From positions 273,666 to 337,665 of the forward strand of contig NW_014577246.1 of the NCBI RefSeq assembly GCF_000485595.1: 64,000 bases of DNA, given 5' to 3'. The DNA is from Priapulus caudatus (lineage: Eukaryota > Priapulida > Priapulimorpha > Priapulimorphida > Priapulidae). Under the pieces are notes generated by a model, which searched no databases, had not been told where the DNA came from, and was given only the letters and a program-made list of their open reading frames with translations. Positions 46,150-57,039 of this stretch are shown in pieces; position 1 is the stretch's first letter; each line of letters starts with the position of its first letter. The translations under genes were made by a program, and so were the position numbers.

Positions 46150-49100
46150 ATGGCACCTAGACCCAGTAAGCTTCATCACAATCTGAAGCAGGTATGTATT
46201 GTGTAGATCGACCTACAAACTGAGTTGATGAATTCAGAGTCCTGAAACCTTTATTTTGTTACGTCTTACGATTTATATTAGGCCCCTATATCATGCTTGC
46301 AATACATAGACACATAATAATTGTTTAATATGCATTATCATATTTGTATGATCTATATCCATTCAGGTTAATCATGATAGGATTACTGTACAGGAGAAAC
46401 ACAAGATGCTGACCACACAACAGAAACGCCCTGCTGAAAAGTCACCTGAAACCACAACTTCAACAAGAAAACGACCAGCTTTTGGTGACTTAACAAATGT
46501 ATGTATTTTTTTATTGTAATGTACGACTTCCTTTATCCGGCCATCCGTTATCCGGAAATCTCTATTAACCGGCCGCGATCTCGCAGTGTATGTTCTCTGT
46601 TTTCATTTCCACCTGAAAATCTCGCTCAAAACTCGTGCGATGTACCAATGACTCTCGCGCGATGTACACATTGATTATCGTAAGAGCGCACAGCTATCAA
46701 TGCACAAAACAAACGCACTTACCGTAAGAGCAATCGCCCATGTACATGTATGGCCATATTATACGGCCATATTAATACAAATATTTCACGAATACATACT
46801 CGCTTGGTGATGCTGTAAAAACTACCAAGGAATAAAAGATATATACATTGTATACTATGTGAATGAACAAAAATGTGTGTGCGTGTGCGTGCGTGTGTGT
46901 GTTGTCCACTATGCCTCCGGACAACTTTCGTCCGTTAACGAACAACTTTTACCAGCGGACGTTAGCGAAACGCGCTACGTCGCTATACGCACTCGCAATC
47001 GATCGAGCCCCGTACTTCAATCAAAGGTGCCGCTGCCTCGCACATGTAACAGCCCTAGGCATACAACGCCGCGAATGTATTGATCGTTACAGCCCTAGAT
47101 CTCAGCACAAAAGAAACAAACATAAACCGAAGTGGTAAAATTTATGTTTTATTTCATTTTATTTCTATTTCATATTTTATTTACCATAAAACACGACAGT
47201 TTGTATCAAATAATCAATCGTAGCAACGAGTAAATACATTATCACATGCATAACCCCTACTGAACTGGATAGAAATGCTGTGTTTGAGCATAACTCATAT
47301 CCGGCCAAATCCCATATCCGGATGTCCCCATGTCCCGACGTGGCCCCATCCCCCATCTCCATGTCCCGACGTGGCCCTATCCCCATGTCCCGACGTGGCC
47401 CCATCCCCATGTCCCGACGTGGCCCCATCCCCATGTCCCGACGTGGCCCCATCCCCATGTCCCGACGTGGCCCCATCCCCATGTCCCGACGTGGCCGGAT
47501 AAAGGAGGTTGGACTGTACTGAATTCAATGCTACATGGAAGTATATTTTCTGACATATATACTACATACGCCCAACTCTACCAAGCAATGTACATTATGC
47601 TTTTGTAGGTCTAGCTGTTATAATGAACATTCGAGTTGACATCATATTACCCTCCTCTTCATCATCAACAACGTCATTGACAGACCTTGTGTTTTAAGCT
47701 GCGCGATCGCGCTCGTGCGTCTTGATTGATCACGAGAAGTGCGAAAAAACGCGCATCTAAGCATTATCAAAATGCACACCTTTTTTTTCCTGTGTTTTAT
47801 TTTTTATTAATTCAACTTATAAACTCGAAGATAAACGCAAACGGTTGTAAACATCACAGATATTGTCGGAAGTTGGTTCACATGTTTATAACGACAGTCG
47901 CAAAGCGCTCTAGAACGACGAATGTGATTGGTTGTATTTTTAGATAAAGTTTTAATAGTCTACTTTGAAAAATTGAGTGTTGTTCCTTTTTGACTAAACA
48001 TGCTAAATGTGTGATTCAAGTTATCCACATGTCCAAGAACTGATATTTTGTTAGATGAAAAAAAATCACATAAAAAATGTCAAAATTAATAGTACAAATG
48101 CAGAGCTAATTTTTAGCCCAAAATGCTGGAAATGGCATTTCATGAAGTCTAGTTTTCAAATTTTTTCTGGGGGGTATGCCCCCGAACCCCCCTAGTTTGC
48201 CTCGTGCCCTGTGGGCACTCCGATGCAAATCACACACGTCGGCGAGCCAAGGTGTGCGATTTTTCACTCGCCTGCCTTTTCCAAAACACAAGGACTGCAT
48301 TGATCAGCTAATTAGATGATTCACTGCATGATTGTATGAATCAAACGCCTGTCTACATTGTTCAGAACAAGGAGCCTCCGAAGTAACTGCATGTATAGTC
48401 TAACATTTATTTCAAACATTATACTCCTAGAAAGAAATGTGTGATTATGGGGCTGCCACAGGTTTGTGTGAGACCAGTTTTTACAATACGTTATAGCTAT
48501 ATTAATATATAAAGTTTGCCTTTCTGAATGTTTCTAGGCATTGACGAAAAAAACTACCACCGGTGGTTTGAAAAAATCTGAAAAACCAACAAAGACGCTG
48601 ATTGTTAAGAAACCGGCAAAGACAGAGCGTGCTGGTAAGCCGAGGAGTAGGAATAGTGAAGAAACTTATGCAAGCTGTGAATCATCACTGGAGTTGTCTG
48701 AGTGCATAAGTTCTCAAGGCTCACAGCTCCCAAGTTCCCAGGATCATCGCGAAAGCTTCGAAGACTCGTTGTGCTTGCGGTAGGTGAATGGGATTAAGGA
48801 CACATGGTCAGATCCGCAATTACCTGTTGTGGAACAAATATTGCATGTATTCAGACTTCCATCCATTGAGTGTAAAAGACCAAATTTCAATTATTTAAAA
48901 GTGTACCACCTTTATTTTTAAACTTAATATTATTACAGTCTAAGTATTTTTTAACTTGCCATACGTTTTTTAAAGACAATGAAATATTTTAGTTGCCAAT
49001 GTGTGTTGGCTTTTTGCTGGGGGAGGTGGGAGAGAGGCATGGAAGGTGTTAATATGAATATTTTAGTTCGATTGCCTATTTACATCCTGAAATAGTTGTT

Positions 49101-52100
49101 GGTCATAATTGTTTTGAAGTTGTAGGCATTTCACAAATTGTCAATTTTAGCCTCAGTCAGACCAGTACCTCAGAATCTGAGAAGGATGCACAGAAAGCCA
49201 GTAACGTGTGCCTAAGTAATGATGCGGAAAGTGATAACGAGGAAGCACAGCCAGAAAAGGTACACGTAATTACCATGTCCTCATCTATCAGATGTATTTG
49301 CTGTATACTGATGCTGTCTATTACAGTTTGGTGTTAAGTTCAGGCCCATATAAGCACGCGTTTGTGGCAGAAAACTCATGCATGATTACTTTTTTGTGAC
49401 CTTATTTTATATTTAGCTGTCAGTATAATTGCTATAAGATGTTGATAACTCCTGCTGATAACCTACCAATCACTTTTCCCAATACTTCACGACAGGTCAC
49501 TTTAAAGCCAGAATATGACGTAGATGATGAATTCAAGAATGATATTTTTCATGTTCCTGATTATGCATATGATATTTTTCTGTACTACAAATCAAGGGAG
49601 GTCAGTATATTACCTGATACATGTAGTAAATGCCAGTGTCAACTTATTGATACCTATACCTTTTACTTATAGTTTTCTTGTGAGATAAATTTTCCCAGTA
49701 TTACACTTCGGCAGTGACTGCAGCATGTTTACAAATTACATGTTATAATATATTATCACATTAGTATAGATTGGTTTGTAACATGTGCTATAGTGGTGTA
49801 GTAATTGTCTGCAATATGCTATACTATCTGACTACTACTGTTATGTGTGTGTGCAGGCAAAGTTTGCTGTCGGTAAGTATTTGGACACACAGGTGGAGAT
49901 TAGTGCATCTATGAGAGCAATCCTGGTTGACTGGTTAGTCGAAGTTCAGGTATGTGAACACTACGTTTTATATCTGTAGCTACAAATAAAACACAATCTT
50001 CGATTGTTCTTCTATAATCATAACCTCCCCTTACCCGAATATAGTTATCATAATACTGAAACTCTAAAACAATAAACGAAATCCATAGTGATCAAGGGAT
50101 TGATTGCTATCTGCTCATTGGTCCAATATAAGGCTTTAAATCATTTTAAATTCATTCTGTGAATTTTTGTTAATTGAATAAAAGGGTTGTTGTCTAAATA
50201 AGACAATAGATGTTAAACTACTCAAGTTCAGTAATAAATTGGTGATAGCTATCGCATGATTATTGTCTCTATTCTCTAAGATACAGTATTTAGATGTACT
50301 ACAGTGAAACCTTTATACAAGGGTTGCTCAAGTGAATAAGCCATAAAAGTGTCTGTTATAGACAGTTGACATTATTTGCTAGCACGTTTGACTAGTATTT
50401 TGTTATTATTATATGAACCTGTTTTAGTTTATGTCATAGAATGGTTATTAATTGCCTAGCAGTAATATTTATATCCTCAATCAATATATTATGTAACATG
50501 CATGATGATTTTTATACTATTTTAGGAAAACTTTGAGCTGAACCATGAAACGCTGTACCTGGCTGTCAAGATCATTGACCTTTATCTGTCAAGAGTGACA
50601 ATCTCAAAGGAAAAGCTACAGCTCGTTGGGTCTACAGCGATCTTTATCGCATGTAAATTTGACGTAAGATACATTTGAAATAATATGCAAATTTCCTATT
50701 AACTTTATATATGCGTATTTATTTTTATTTTGAAGTGGTAGATGGATTACCGTCCAATTTGGCATTGCATCTATTGAAAAATATGTCAATGCAAATGACA
50801 AAATCCTTAACTAATTTCTTTCAATGATGCTCATGCATATACTTTAGGGCTATACTGCGATTCAAAATTCACTTCTTATTGTGGTCTTAATAGGAAAGAT
50901 GCCCACCTTTGTCGGATGACTTTCTGTACATCTGTGATGATGCATACAACAAGGAAGAGTTGATTAAGATGGAGCAGATGATCCTGAAAGCACTAGATTT
51001 TGATTTAGGCACGCCAAGCTCATACAGGTTCCTGCGACGATATGCAAAAGTAAGCTAACAGAGTTTATTGATGTAATTATATATTTATTTATATTTTCCA
51101 AGCATCAAAATTCAACTATTTAAGCCACTGACGGGAATGAAAACCTCTCATAAATGTTTGTATACACATATACTCAGGGTGCGAAATTAACGGGAGTCCG
51201 GAGTCAAATACTTCCTGATTTACTGTCGGACTCCCTGATTTGACATATATGCAGTAGTCCGTGTGACTCCCTGAAAATTCTGCCATACTAACTAGTTCGT
51301 TCCGGAGCATGGCCTCGCGGAATTTCTGTATTTTTTTAGCTAATGTCCAAAGAAAATTCGGCAGATGTGCAACTGCATGAATCTTAAAAATATGAAGCAC
51401 ATGCGTTATTGTTAATATCTTTAATTTTGAACCTCAGACTGCAGACTCCTCTTTTTGAGGGTAGGGAGTCCGTTGGACTCCCTTGTTCAAATGTTCATTT
51501 CTACCCCTGTATACTCCTAGATGTCTATGCAGAGAAGTCGAGTCACTCTATAAATATTACTTCACACCTGAGCTAGCACGCCACTCTTTTCAGATGCCAA
51601 CATAGGAATGCATGGCTTTAACAAGGCAGCTTCTGTGTCGAGTCTATCTGATCAAAATATTTTTATGCACGTTCCCGCATAGAATATATTTGCCTAAATT
51701 AGATACATTGATGGATGTAGGTGGATTGCTGCCTTAAATGGAGTTGACACTTTTGCTTTTGTTCAGTGGTCAGGGGTTGCATTATATTTAGACTTATTGT
51801 TAAAATTGTTCATGTCTAAGCTTTCTTTGTTCTAGTGTGCCAAGGCGAACATGGAGCTACTCACTCTAGCTCGGTATATCTGTGAACTATCTTTGCAAGA
51901 CTATGAGTTTGTGGATTGTAGTGACAGCAAGTTGGGTGCAGCATGCTTGCTACTGGCCATGCAAATGAAAAGTGTCAATCACTGGGTAAGAATTCACCTT
52001 CCAGATACAGTTAAACCTCGATTATCCGAACGAGACAGGCGGGGATTATTTTGTTTGGATAACTGATCTGATCCTATTACCGTTAAATATTTACGGGACC

Positions 52101-53412
52101 TTGAGATCTTGCTCGGGTAATCTGAAATTCGGATAATTGATGTTCGGATAACCGAGGTTTGACTGTAGTCCACTTGTTGTGACACTACAGTGGAAGCCTG
52201 ATGTTATGCTCCCCGATTTCGGAATCCGAATTAGGAATCGAAATCGCTATCCGAATTCGGATATAACGCGATGAGTTGTTGGATCCTCCTGTTTTGCTCT
52301 TATATATCCACGTATATATAACCCCGATTTAGCACAACCCCGCGTTTTTCGCGATGACATTTTATGGACCCCAACCATCGCGTTGTAATGGGTCTACACT
52401 GTATATACAAGAGATCTCATGTAATTATTGAATTTAGCCACCGAATACTCAGTAGAAGTCAGACAGCAGGAAATATGGAAAAGGGGAGACACTTGAAACC
52501 ACATCACTAACAAATCTGATGATATCTTGTGTTTATATTTGCAGGGCGTCACAATGGAGTACTACTCCGGATACTCTGAGTCCGACCTGATGTCGTTAGC
52601 AAGGCATCTGAACAGCATGCTCAGCAGTCCCTCTGTCTCCACCAAATCTCTGAAGACCATCAAGACCAAGTACTCCCACAAGTGAGTGGACCTGGTCCAA
52701 ATGTAACAAACGTACATGAAATGCACACTGACATCCTGCTGGGTATACTCCTTTCGAAGCTAATTCGTCCAGTGATTGTCCCGTGACTGAAACCTCTGCT
52801 AATTCATGTCATGAATCATGTGCCACCTGCATGGTTACTTTACATAATTCATAATGTGATGCGATTTCGTTATAGGTAACAGGGACTAATCTATCTGCTT
52901 AATATGGGCACCCATGGCGAGTGTAAAAAAAAATCTGGAACCGTTGGCGAGCACAGCCAGCCGAAATATATATACTTATCTATCACACTAAATTGGGCAT
53001 TTGGTCGACACATTTTATTCAGATAATAGATTATAGATCTTATATATGAGCATTTTATTATAAAACATTGCCTACATAACGATAGAAACATGGAGATTTA
53101 ATTTTCACAATTTTCAGAGCTCTGCTAATTTGGGCGCTTTGCTAGGGGTCGTAATTTGGGCGTCAGTATTCGGTATTAAAAATGTCTTGGATTAGGCCCT
53201 GGGTAGCATTCGATATATACTGCATATTTGCAACTTGAAAGATGTGTCATCAAGCTACCTTTGCAATCATGTAGGATTTAGTTATGACCTCGTTTGCCAT
53301 GGCTGACTCCTCATAATGTCAAATAAGTAATACCCCCCTGTTTTATTTTTCCAGAGTATTCTTTGAAGTAGCCAAGATACCATTCTTGGATGTGTTGGCA
53401 TTAGCTTCATGA
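46150..53412 (+). CDS. CCNB3: G2/mitotic-specific cyclin B3, 11 coding exons
   Basis: Spliced gene coding for 453 residues. Coding exons: 46150-46191, 46367-46498, 48538-48779, 49151-49259, 49496-49600, 49857-49949, 50526-50663, 50894-51049, 51836-51985, 52545-52681, 53355-53412. All junctions are GT-AG and phases agree from ATG to TGA. The product is a B3-type mitotic cyclin: it binds and activates CDK1/CDK2-class kinases and is destroyed by the anaphase-promoting complex. B3 rather than A or B1/B2 identity rests on the destruction box RPAFGDLTN with Phe at the fourth position, the block ENFELNHETLYLAVK, GSTAIFIACKFDERCPP, the FLRRYAKCAKANMETL-like region (here FLRRYAKCAKANMELLTLAR), and the ending KYSHKVFFEVAKIPFLDVL. 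Length matches invertebrate B3 cyclins. The giant exon of mammalian CCNB3 is absent. No KEN box was seen. Confidence 0.96.
46522..47518. mobile_element. Tigger/pogo-like 1-kb element in cyclin B3 intron 2
   Basis: The left end reads GACTTCCTTTATCCGGCCA; the right end GGCCGGATAAAGGAGG then TTGGACTGTA is its inverse. TTATCCGG-type ends with flanking TA are typical of pogo/Tigger derivatives. Further ATCCGG words lie inside both ends. The left tip has lost a few bases, and no transposase is visible. It carries the 24-bp minisatellite near its right end. Confidence 0.6.
47330..47497. repeat. 24-bp minisatellite CCCATCCCCATGTCCCGACGTGGC type
   Basis: Five to six nearly identical units, each containing CATGTCCCGACGTGGCCC, lie at the right end of the Tigger-like element. 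All three frames on both strands stay open (for example SRRGPIPM or MGPRRD repeats) because 24 is a multiple of 3; this is not evidence of a gene. Confidence 0.93.
51175..51509. mobile_element. hAT-like MITE in cyclin B3 intron 8
   Basis: Starts CAGGGTGCGAAATTAACG and ends CATTTCTACCCCTG, an imperfect inverted pair. GGAGTCCG and GGACTCCC words repeat in both orientations inside. Flanking TATACTC on both sides could be the target duplication, within one base of alignment. Confidence 0.7.
52008..52165. mobile_element. pogo/Tigger-type MITE with TA target site
   Basis: 158 bp with near-perfect 24-bp inverted ends: CAGTTAAACCTCGATTATCC on the left against CAGTCAAACCTCGGTTATCC read from the right, both continuing GAAC. 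TA flanks both ends. It begins 22 bp after the 5' splice site of cyclin B3 exon 9. Confidence 0.9.
52188..52401. mobile_element. Second TA-flanked MITE
   Basis: Begins CAGTGGAAGCCTGATGTTA, and its right end read inversely begins CAGTGTAGACCCATTACAA. TA lies on both sides. The interior carries CGAATTCGG words in both orientations. It lies 22 bp from the preceding MITE in cyclin B3 intron 9. Confidence 0.65.
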
Positions 53413-54830
53413 GCTGTGAGTGCTTCTACATAGGGGATTGAGGAACTCTGTAGTGCTGGCCTGTAAACACTAGTGTGTGATTGTGACCAAAGAGATTTGT
53501 TACGAATGAGTAACTATCGAAAACCCGAGAGTATCACCAGGGAAGTCACTTGATAGTTTTACAAATATCTCTGTCACTAGTGACGTTTCCATCTGAATAG
53601 ATAGTGTAGGTGATTAGTTAATTAGGCATCACAAATTCTTGGTGATTGTATTCACGCAAATGTCTACGTGACGTATTTGAAACTATGACCCAAGTATGTT
53701 TGAATATTTTCTCCTGGGTAGTGTTGCTGCTAAAAGCAGCTAGTATTGTCGAATGCTTTTTAGCTTCTACATAAAGCTCATGGTGGAGGGGTTTGTACAG
53801 CTGTAGGCCTGCAAAAACTTCGACAATTCAATGATGCATGAAGATTTAGTGCTGCAAGAGCTGCTTTTAAGTGATCATTTATCAGTTTATATTATTTTTG
53901 AAACGCTAGATAAAGACTGTTAATTTTGTACCCTAGGTGAATTGGATACCTCACCAAATTATGTTGTTTTAATGAGATCAAAAAGAGAAGTCCTAGACTC
54001 CTAATTGGTCGAAATAGATGCAATTTGAGACATTAAATCATAGTGTCTTTTTTTTTTAAATTCCGATGTATCTGTAGCTATAGTTATAATTGACATAATA
54101 ATTTATATCTCAGATATAGGAAGTCAGCTTAGTGCACTGCTAACCACTGATCCATCTCTGTATACAAGTCACATGGCCAACTCTTGCGATATAATCATTT
54201 GTCAAATTTACATATTCAAAAGGACAATTTTTATTACTTTTATTTTTGGCATCATGTTAACTTTTGCTAGCCATTTTTAGTATTCCCGCATTTTCCATAT
54301 GCCAGCTTGGTCTTATAAGTTCTTTGTAAGTGTGCAGGTGAGTAAGTTATAAGAAATTACGTGTTCTGGTGATGCTTTTATTCGACGGTCACTATTGGTG
54401 TATCTGACTGGCAATTTTAAGTGCATGTAGCAGCTTCTGATACTGACATGGATGAAGTATAGCACGTGTTTAGTAGATTTTAGCTACGGTAAGAACCCTG
54501 CAGTGTTACTTCTCGATATGTTGTGGAACAGACTGTTGCTGTGGTATATATGTGTAAAGATTGGGGTGCTTGCATGATTATTTCCTTAAATATTTAATCA
54601 ATTATGATCAATATCTGATGTATATATGAGATGGGGGAACTGGGCAACTAAAGAGGGTATAACTGGGAAGGGTGAGTGGGGGTTGTGTAAATATAGAGAA
54701 GCAATCACTCGTGCACTATCAGCAATGAGCGTACAATTCTCAAAATGTTATAGTGCAAATTGGACAGCCTGTCTCTCATGCATTGTGAGCATGTTTTGTA
54801 ATCTGATCGGGCACCGAAATATGAAATAAA
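53413..54830 (+). other. Probable cyclin B3 3' untranslated region
   Basis: After the stop at 53412 there is AT-rich unique sequence. The first good AATAAA I see is at 54825-54830, which would give a 1.4-kb 3' UTR. No other gene was seen here. Confidence 0.4.
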
Positions 54831-55571
54831 ACAAAGGTATATCTTTGTTTCCTTAATCGCTGTCGATATCCAGCGTCACATGAGAAGTTTAAAATTGAGT
54901 TTTTACAAGTGACTTCAATCATTGTCATTGCGATCGATTTGGGCTCTGTAATTGGTTCAAAGTACTAATTCATACCGCTGTATGGAAGAAAAGGGAATAC
55001 TAGGATAAATGTGCATGGCACTTTTCAAAACAATGGGTACGCCAAATTTCAATATAGGTGGTGTTTCCTTTTTGTTTTATTTAATTTTCCGGGGGTGAAA
55101 CAAAGCATGATCACTGCGTGTTGGACTACCAGCTGCTTGAAACGTTAGACATGGCTGTATTTGTTTGTAATGTTATTGGTGTCATTGTCTAGTTTTTAGA
55201 TATCATTTCTACTTGCATTTTTATGATTTTTTTCCTATATTATCCTTTTAACTCTCCTATGTCTTTTTTATGTATTTGGTCGTATTTCTATTACCATGTA
55301 ATCAAGCGTCCATAATTAATAGATTCTATTATGGACTCGTGATGTAATCTATGCGTCTGTGTGAGTAGTTACGCGTGTTTTTGTCGTCTATAGAAATCAT
55401 ATAGTCAGTTGTAGCTGCAGATTGCAGTAATTTAACCAATTACGGTACAAGAATTTTATAGTGTTTCAGACCTTTCGTATTTTGTTAGTACATATCGCTT
55501 TTAGTTGCTGTCATTTATTTGATCCTCTCCATCTTACTGCACTTCTGAGAACAAGATAAAGGCAGACATAA
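54831..55571. other. Gene-free stretch
   Basis: AT-rich intergenic DNA between the two convergent genes; nothing recognised. Confidence 0.45.
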
Positions 55572-55614
55572 TACCAAGAGTAGATAATAACACATGTTAT
55601 TATCTACTCTTGAT
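55572..55614. repeat. Palindromic element (ACCAAGAGTAGATAATA arms)
   Basis: ACCAAGAGTAGATAATAAC then a 6-base centre ACATGT, then TTATTATCTACTCTTGAT: almost no loop. Flanks are AAT and AAT. Confidence 0.88.
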
Positions 55615-55739
55615 AATACGTATAAGATGCTGTGTAATATGCCTGATATACACGTGGTGGTAATCCAAGCTTGTCTGGTGGTCGTAGCAGCTATAATAAG
55701 TTCATTTTATTTCACATGTTGATGCATGGCTTGATGCTA

Positions 55740-55897
55740 GCAAGAGTATATGATATATAAAAAATTCGTTTTTATTATGTACTCATGATAGTATCAGGAG
55801 TGTCATCATATAGAGTGTTTATATTATCAGGAGTGAATAATAGAGAATAATAGATCTCTATTATTCACTCCTCATATTATGGTACTCGTGATAGTAT
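55740..55897. repeat. Cluster of palindromic elements
   Basis: The clearest member is 55825-55876, with TATCAGGAGTGAATAATAG facing CTATTATTCACTCCTCATA. Around it, CAAGAGTATATGATAT, ACTCATGATAGTATC, CAGGAGTGTCATC and TACTCGTGATAGTA are pieces of related copies, apparently nested. The MITE at 55899 follows directly. Confidence 0.75.
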
Positions 55898-55898
55898 G

Positions 55899-56123
55899 GC
55901 TGAGAGGGTCTATGTCCCCCAGGTTACTGCCGGAATGTACCTTGGGTACGGTCCGGTATACCGGAACGTACCCTGGTACTATATCTAATATGCCGGACCG
56001 TACCTCGCCTACTCCATTAACGAGTCTAAGGAGTCGCTTACGCCTACTCCCTAACCCTAACCATATCAGATAGTTACCAGGGTACGTTCCGGCAGTACCC
56101 TGGGGGACATAGACCTTATGAGC
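55899..56123. mobile_element. MITE with GTCCCCCAGGGTACTGCC ends, copy 2
   Basis: 225 bp and closely similar to 31221-31418. The left end GAGAGGGTCTATGTCCCCC is the inverse of the right end GGGGGACATAGACCTTATGAG, giving long inverted repeats. It shares the inner CGCCTACTCCCTAACCC. It differs from copy 1 by about 27 extra bases near the left end (repeat of GGTACGGTCCGGTATACCGG). Confidence 0.88.
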
Positions 56124-57039
56124 GATTGAATTAATGTGTGAATAAAATGCAAACAATCCCGCCTGAGCTAGCATATGTGCTCGTGTAGATTCATGTGCTC
56201 GTGATAAGTATGTGAATGGCTCATAGTATATTAATATTCTTTTGACTTTTTGACGACACTCATCTTTCACCTCACTAAATATATTGATATGTATCAATAT
56301 GTCAATCAATTTAATCGTGTGCTCTGATAAAAAGGCATGCGCGATATTTGCAATGCCACAATCGGTATTTCAAAACTTGGTCGTATATATTCAAATTACG
56401 TATGAAAATATCAGCAATTGTTTCTGCAACACAGCAATATTCCATAACGTTGAATATTTGGTGAAATTGTAATATATATCAGGATTTTATTCATCTGATG
56501 AGTAAGGGTATTTCAAAACTAACTATTAATGCAATTATGAATCTTCTATGTGTCTCCTGTAGCACACTGACTGCATTCTATTGCTTTACAGAAAAAATAC
56601 ATATTTTCTTAGGTTACACGAATTTCCAGAAAATTATCAGCACCGATTATGTCATCAACGTTGTATATGTTCATTAATTTATATCAAATTCATTTCAACA
56701 TATTCAGAAGTATAGGAATGCTTCCTGTAGCATTGTGATGTAATCTGTTTTGTAAAATAAACGTTTTCCTTCTAAAAACACTTATATAGTCGGTCTCAAT
56801 TATTATATTGTCTTTAATGTTTTCTTCATCTTTAGCCATTTAGTGGAGATTACATGGAACAATGTGTAGATGTGATGCCTACAGTACTAAAGTGTGACTA
56901 ATTAATTATTTTAATCACTGTCTATCTCACTCGTTTTCTGCGTATTATTGTGTCAGTGATTCTATAGAATTTGATGCAGTCCAGTATAGCGCTGTGTGTG
57001 GATCCATGTAGAATCCTTTCAGATGGATAGATGCACCCA
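56124..57039. other. Gene-free stretch
   Basis: AT-rich intergenic DNA; no exon or clear repeat. It would contain the 3' UTR of the LRR gene if that gene is expressed. Confidence 0.4.

Larger units (their letters stand above)
46150..49600 (+). other. Cyclin B3 exons 1-5: regulatory N-terminus (residues 1-210)
   Basis: Exon 1 gives MAPRPSKLHHNLKQ. Exon 2 ends with the destruction box R50-N58. Exon 3 is Lys-rich (TKKTTTGGLKKSEKPTKTL and following), likely nuclear localisation signals, then Ser-rich. Exon 4 is acidic and Ser-rich with SESEKD and ESDNEEAQ. Exon 5 begins the conserved lead-in to the cyclin box with VPDYAYDIFLYYKSRE. Confidence 0.88.
49857..53412 (+). other. Cyclin B3 exons 6-11: both cyclin boxes (residues 211-453)
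   Basis: Exon 6 holds the hydrophobic-patch motif MRAILVDWLVEVQ (residues 229-241), which docks substrates. Exons 7 and 8 complete the N-terminal box, with KLQLVGSTAIFIACKFD and ERCPPLSDDFLYICDDAY. Exons 9 to 11 form the C-terminal box (TLARYICELSLQDYEF, KLGAACLLLAMQMK, VTMEYYSGYSESDLM) and the end. These residues are well conserved, and none of the key positions appears lost. Confidence 0.95.

Noticed and set aside
47175-47608. Overlapping frames with MGPRRD, GATSGHGD or SRRGPIPM repeats
   Set aside because: They are translations of a 24-bp minisatellite; all frames are open on both strands and the array sits inside a transposon in an intron.
48100-48300. Possible transposon containing TATGCCCCCGAACCCCCC
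   Set aside because: Such words occur in some DNA transposons, but I could not find two matching ends or a target duplication.
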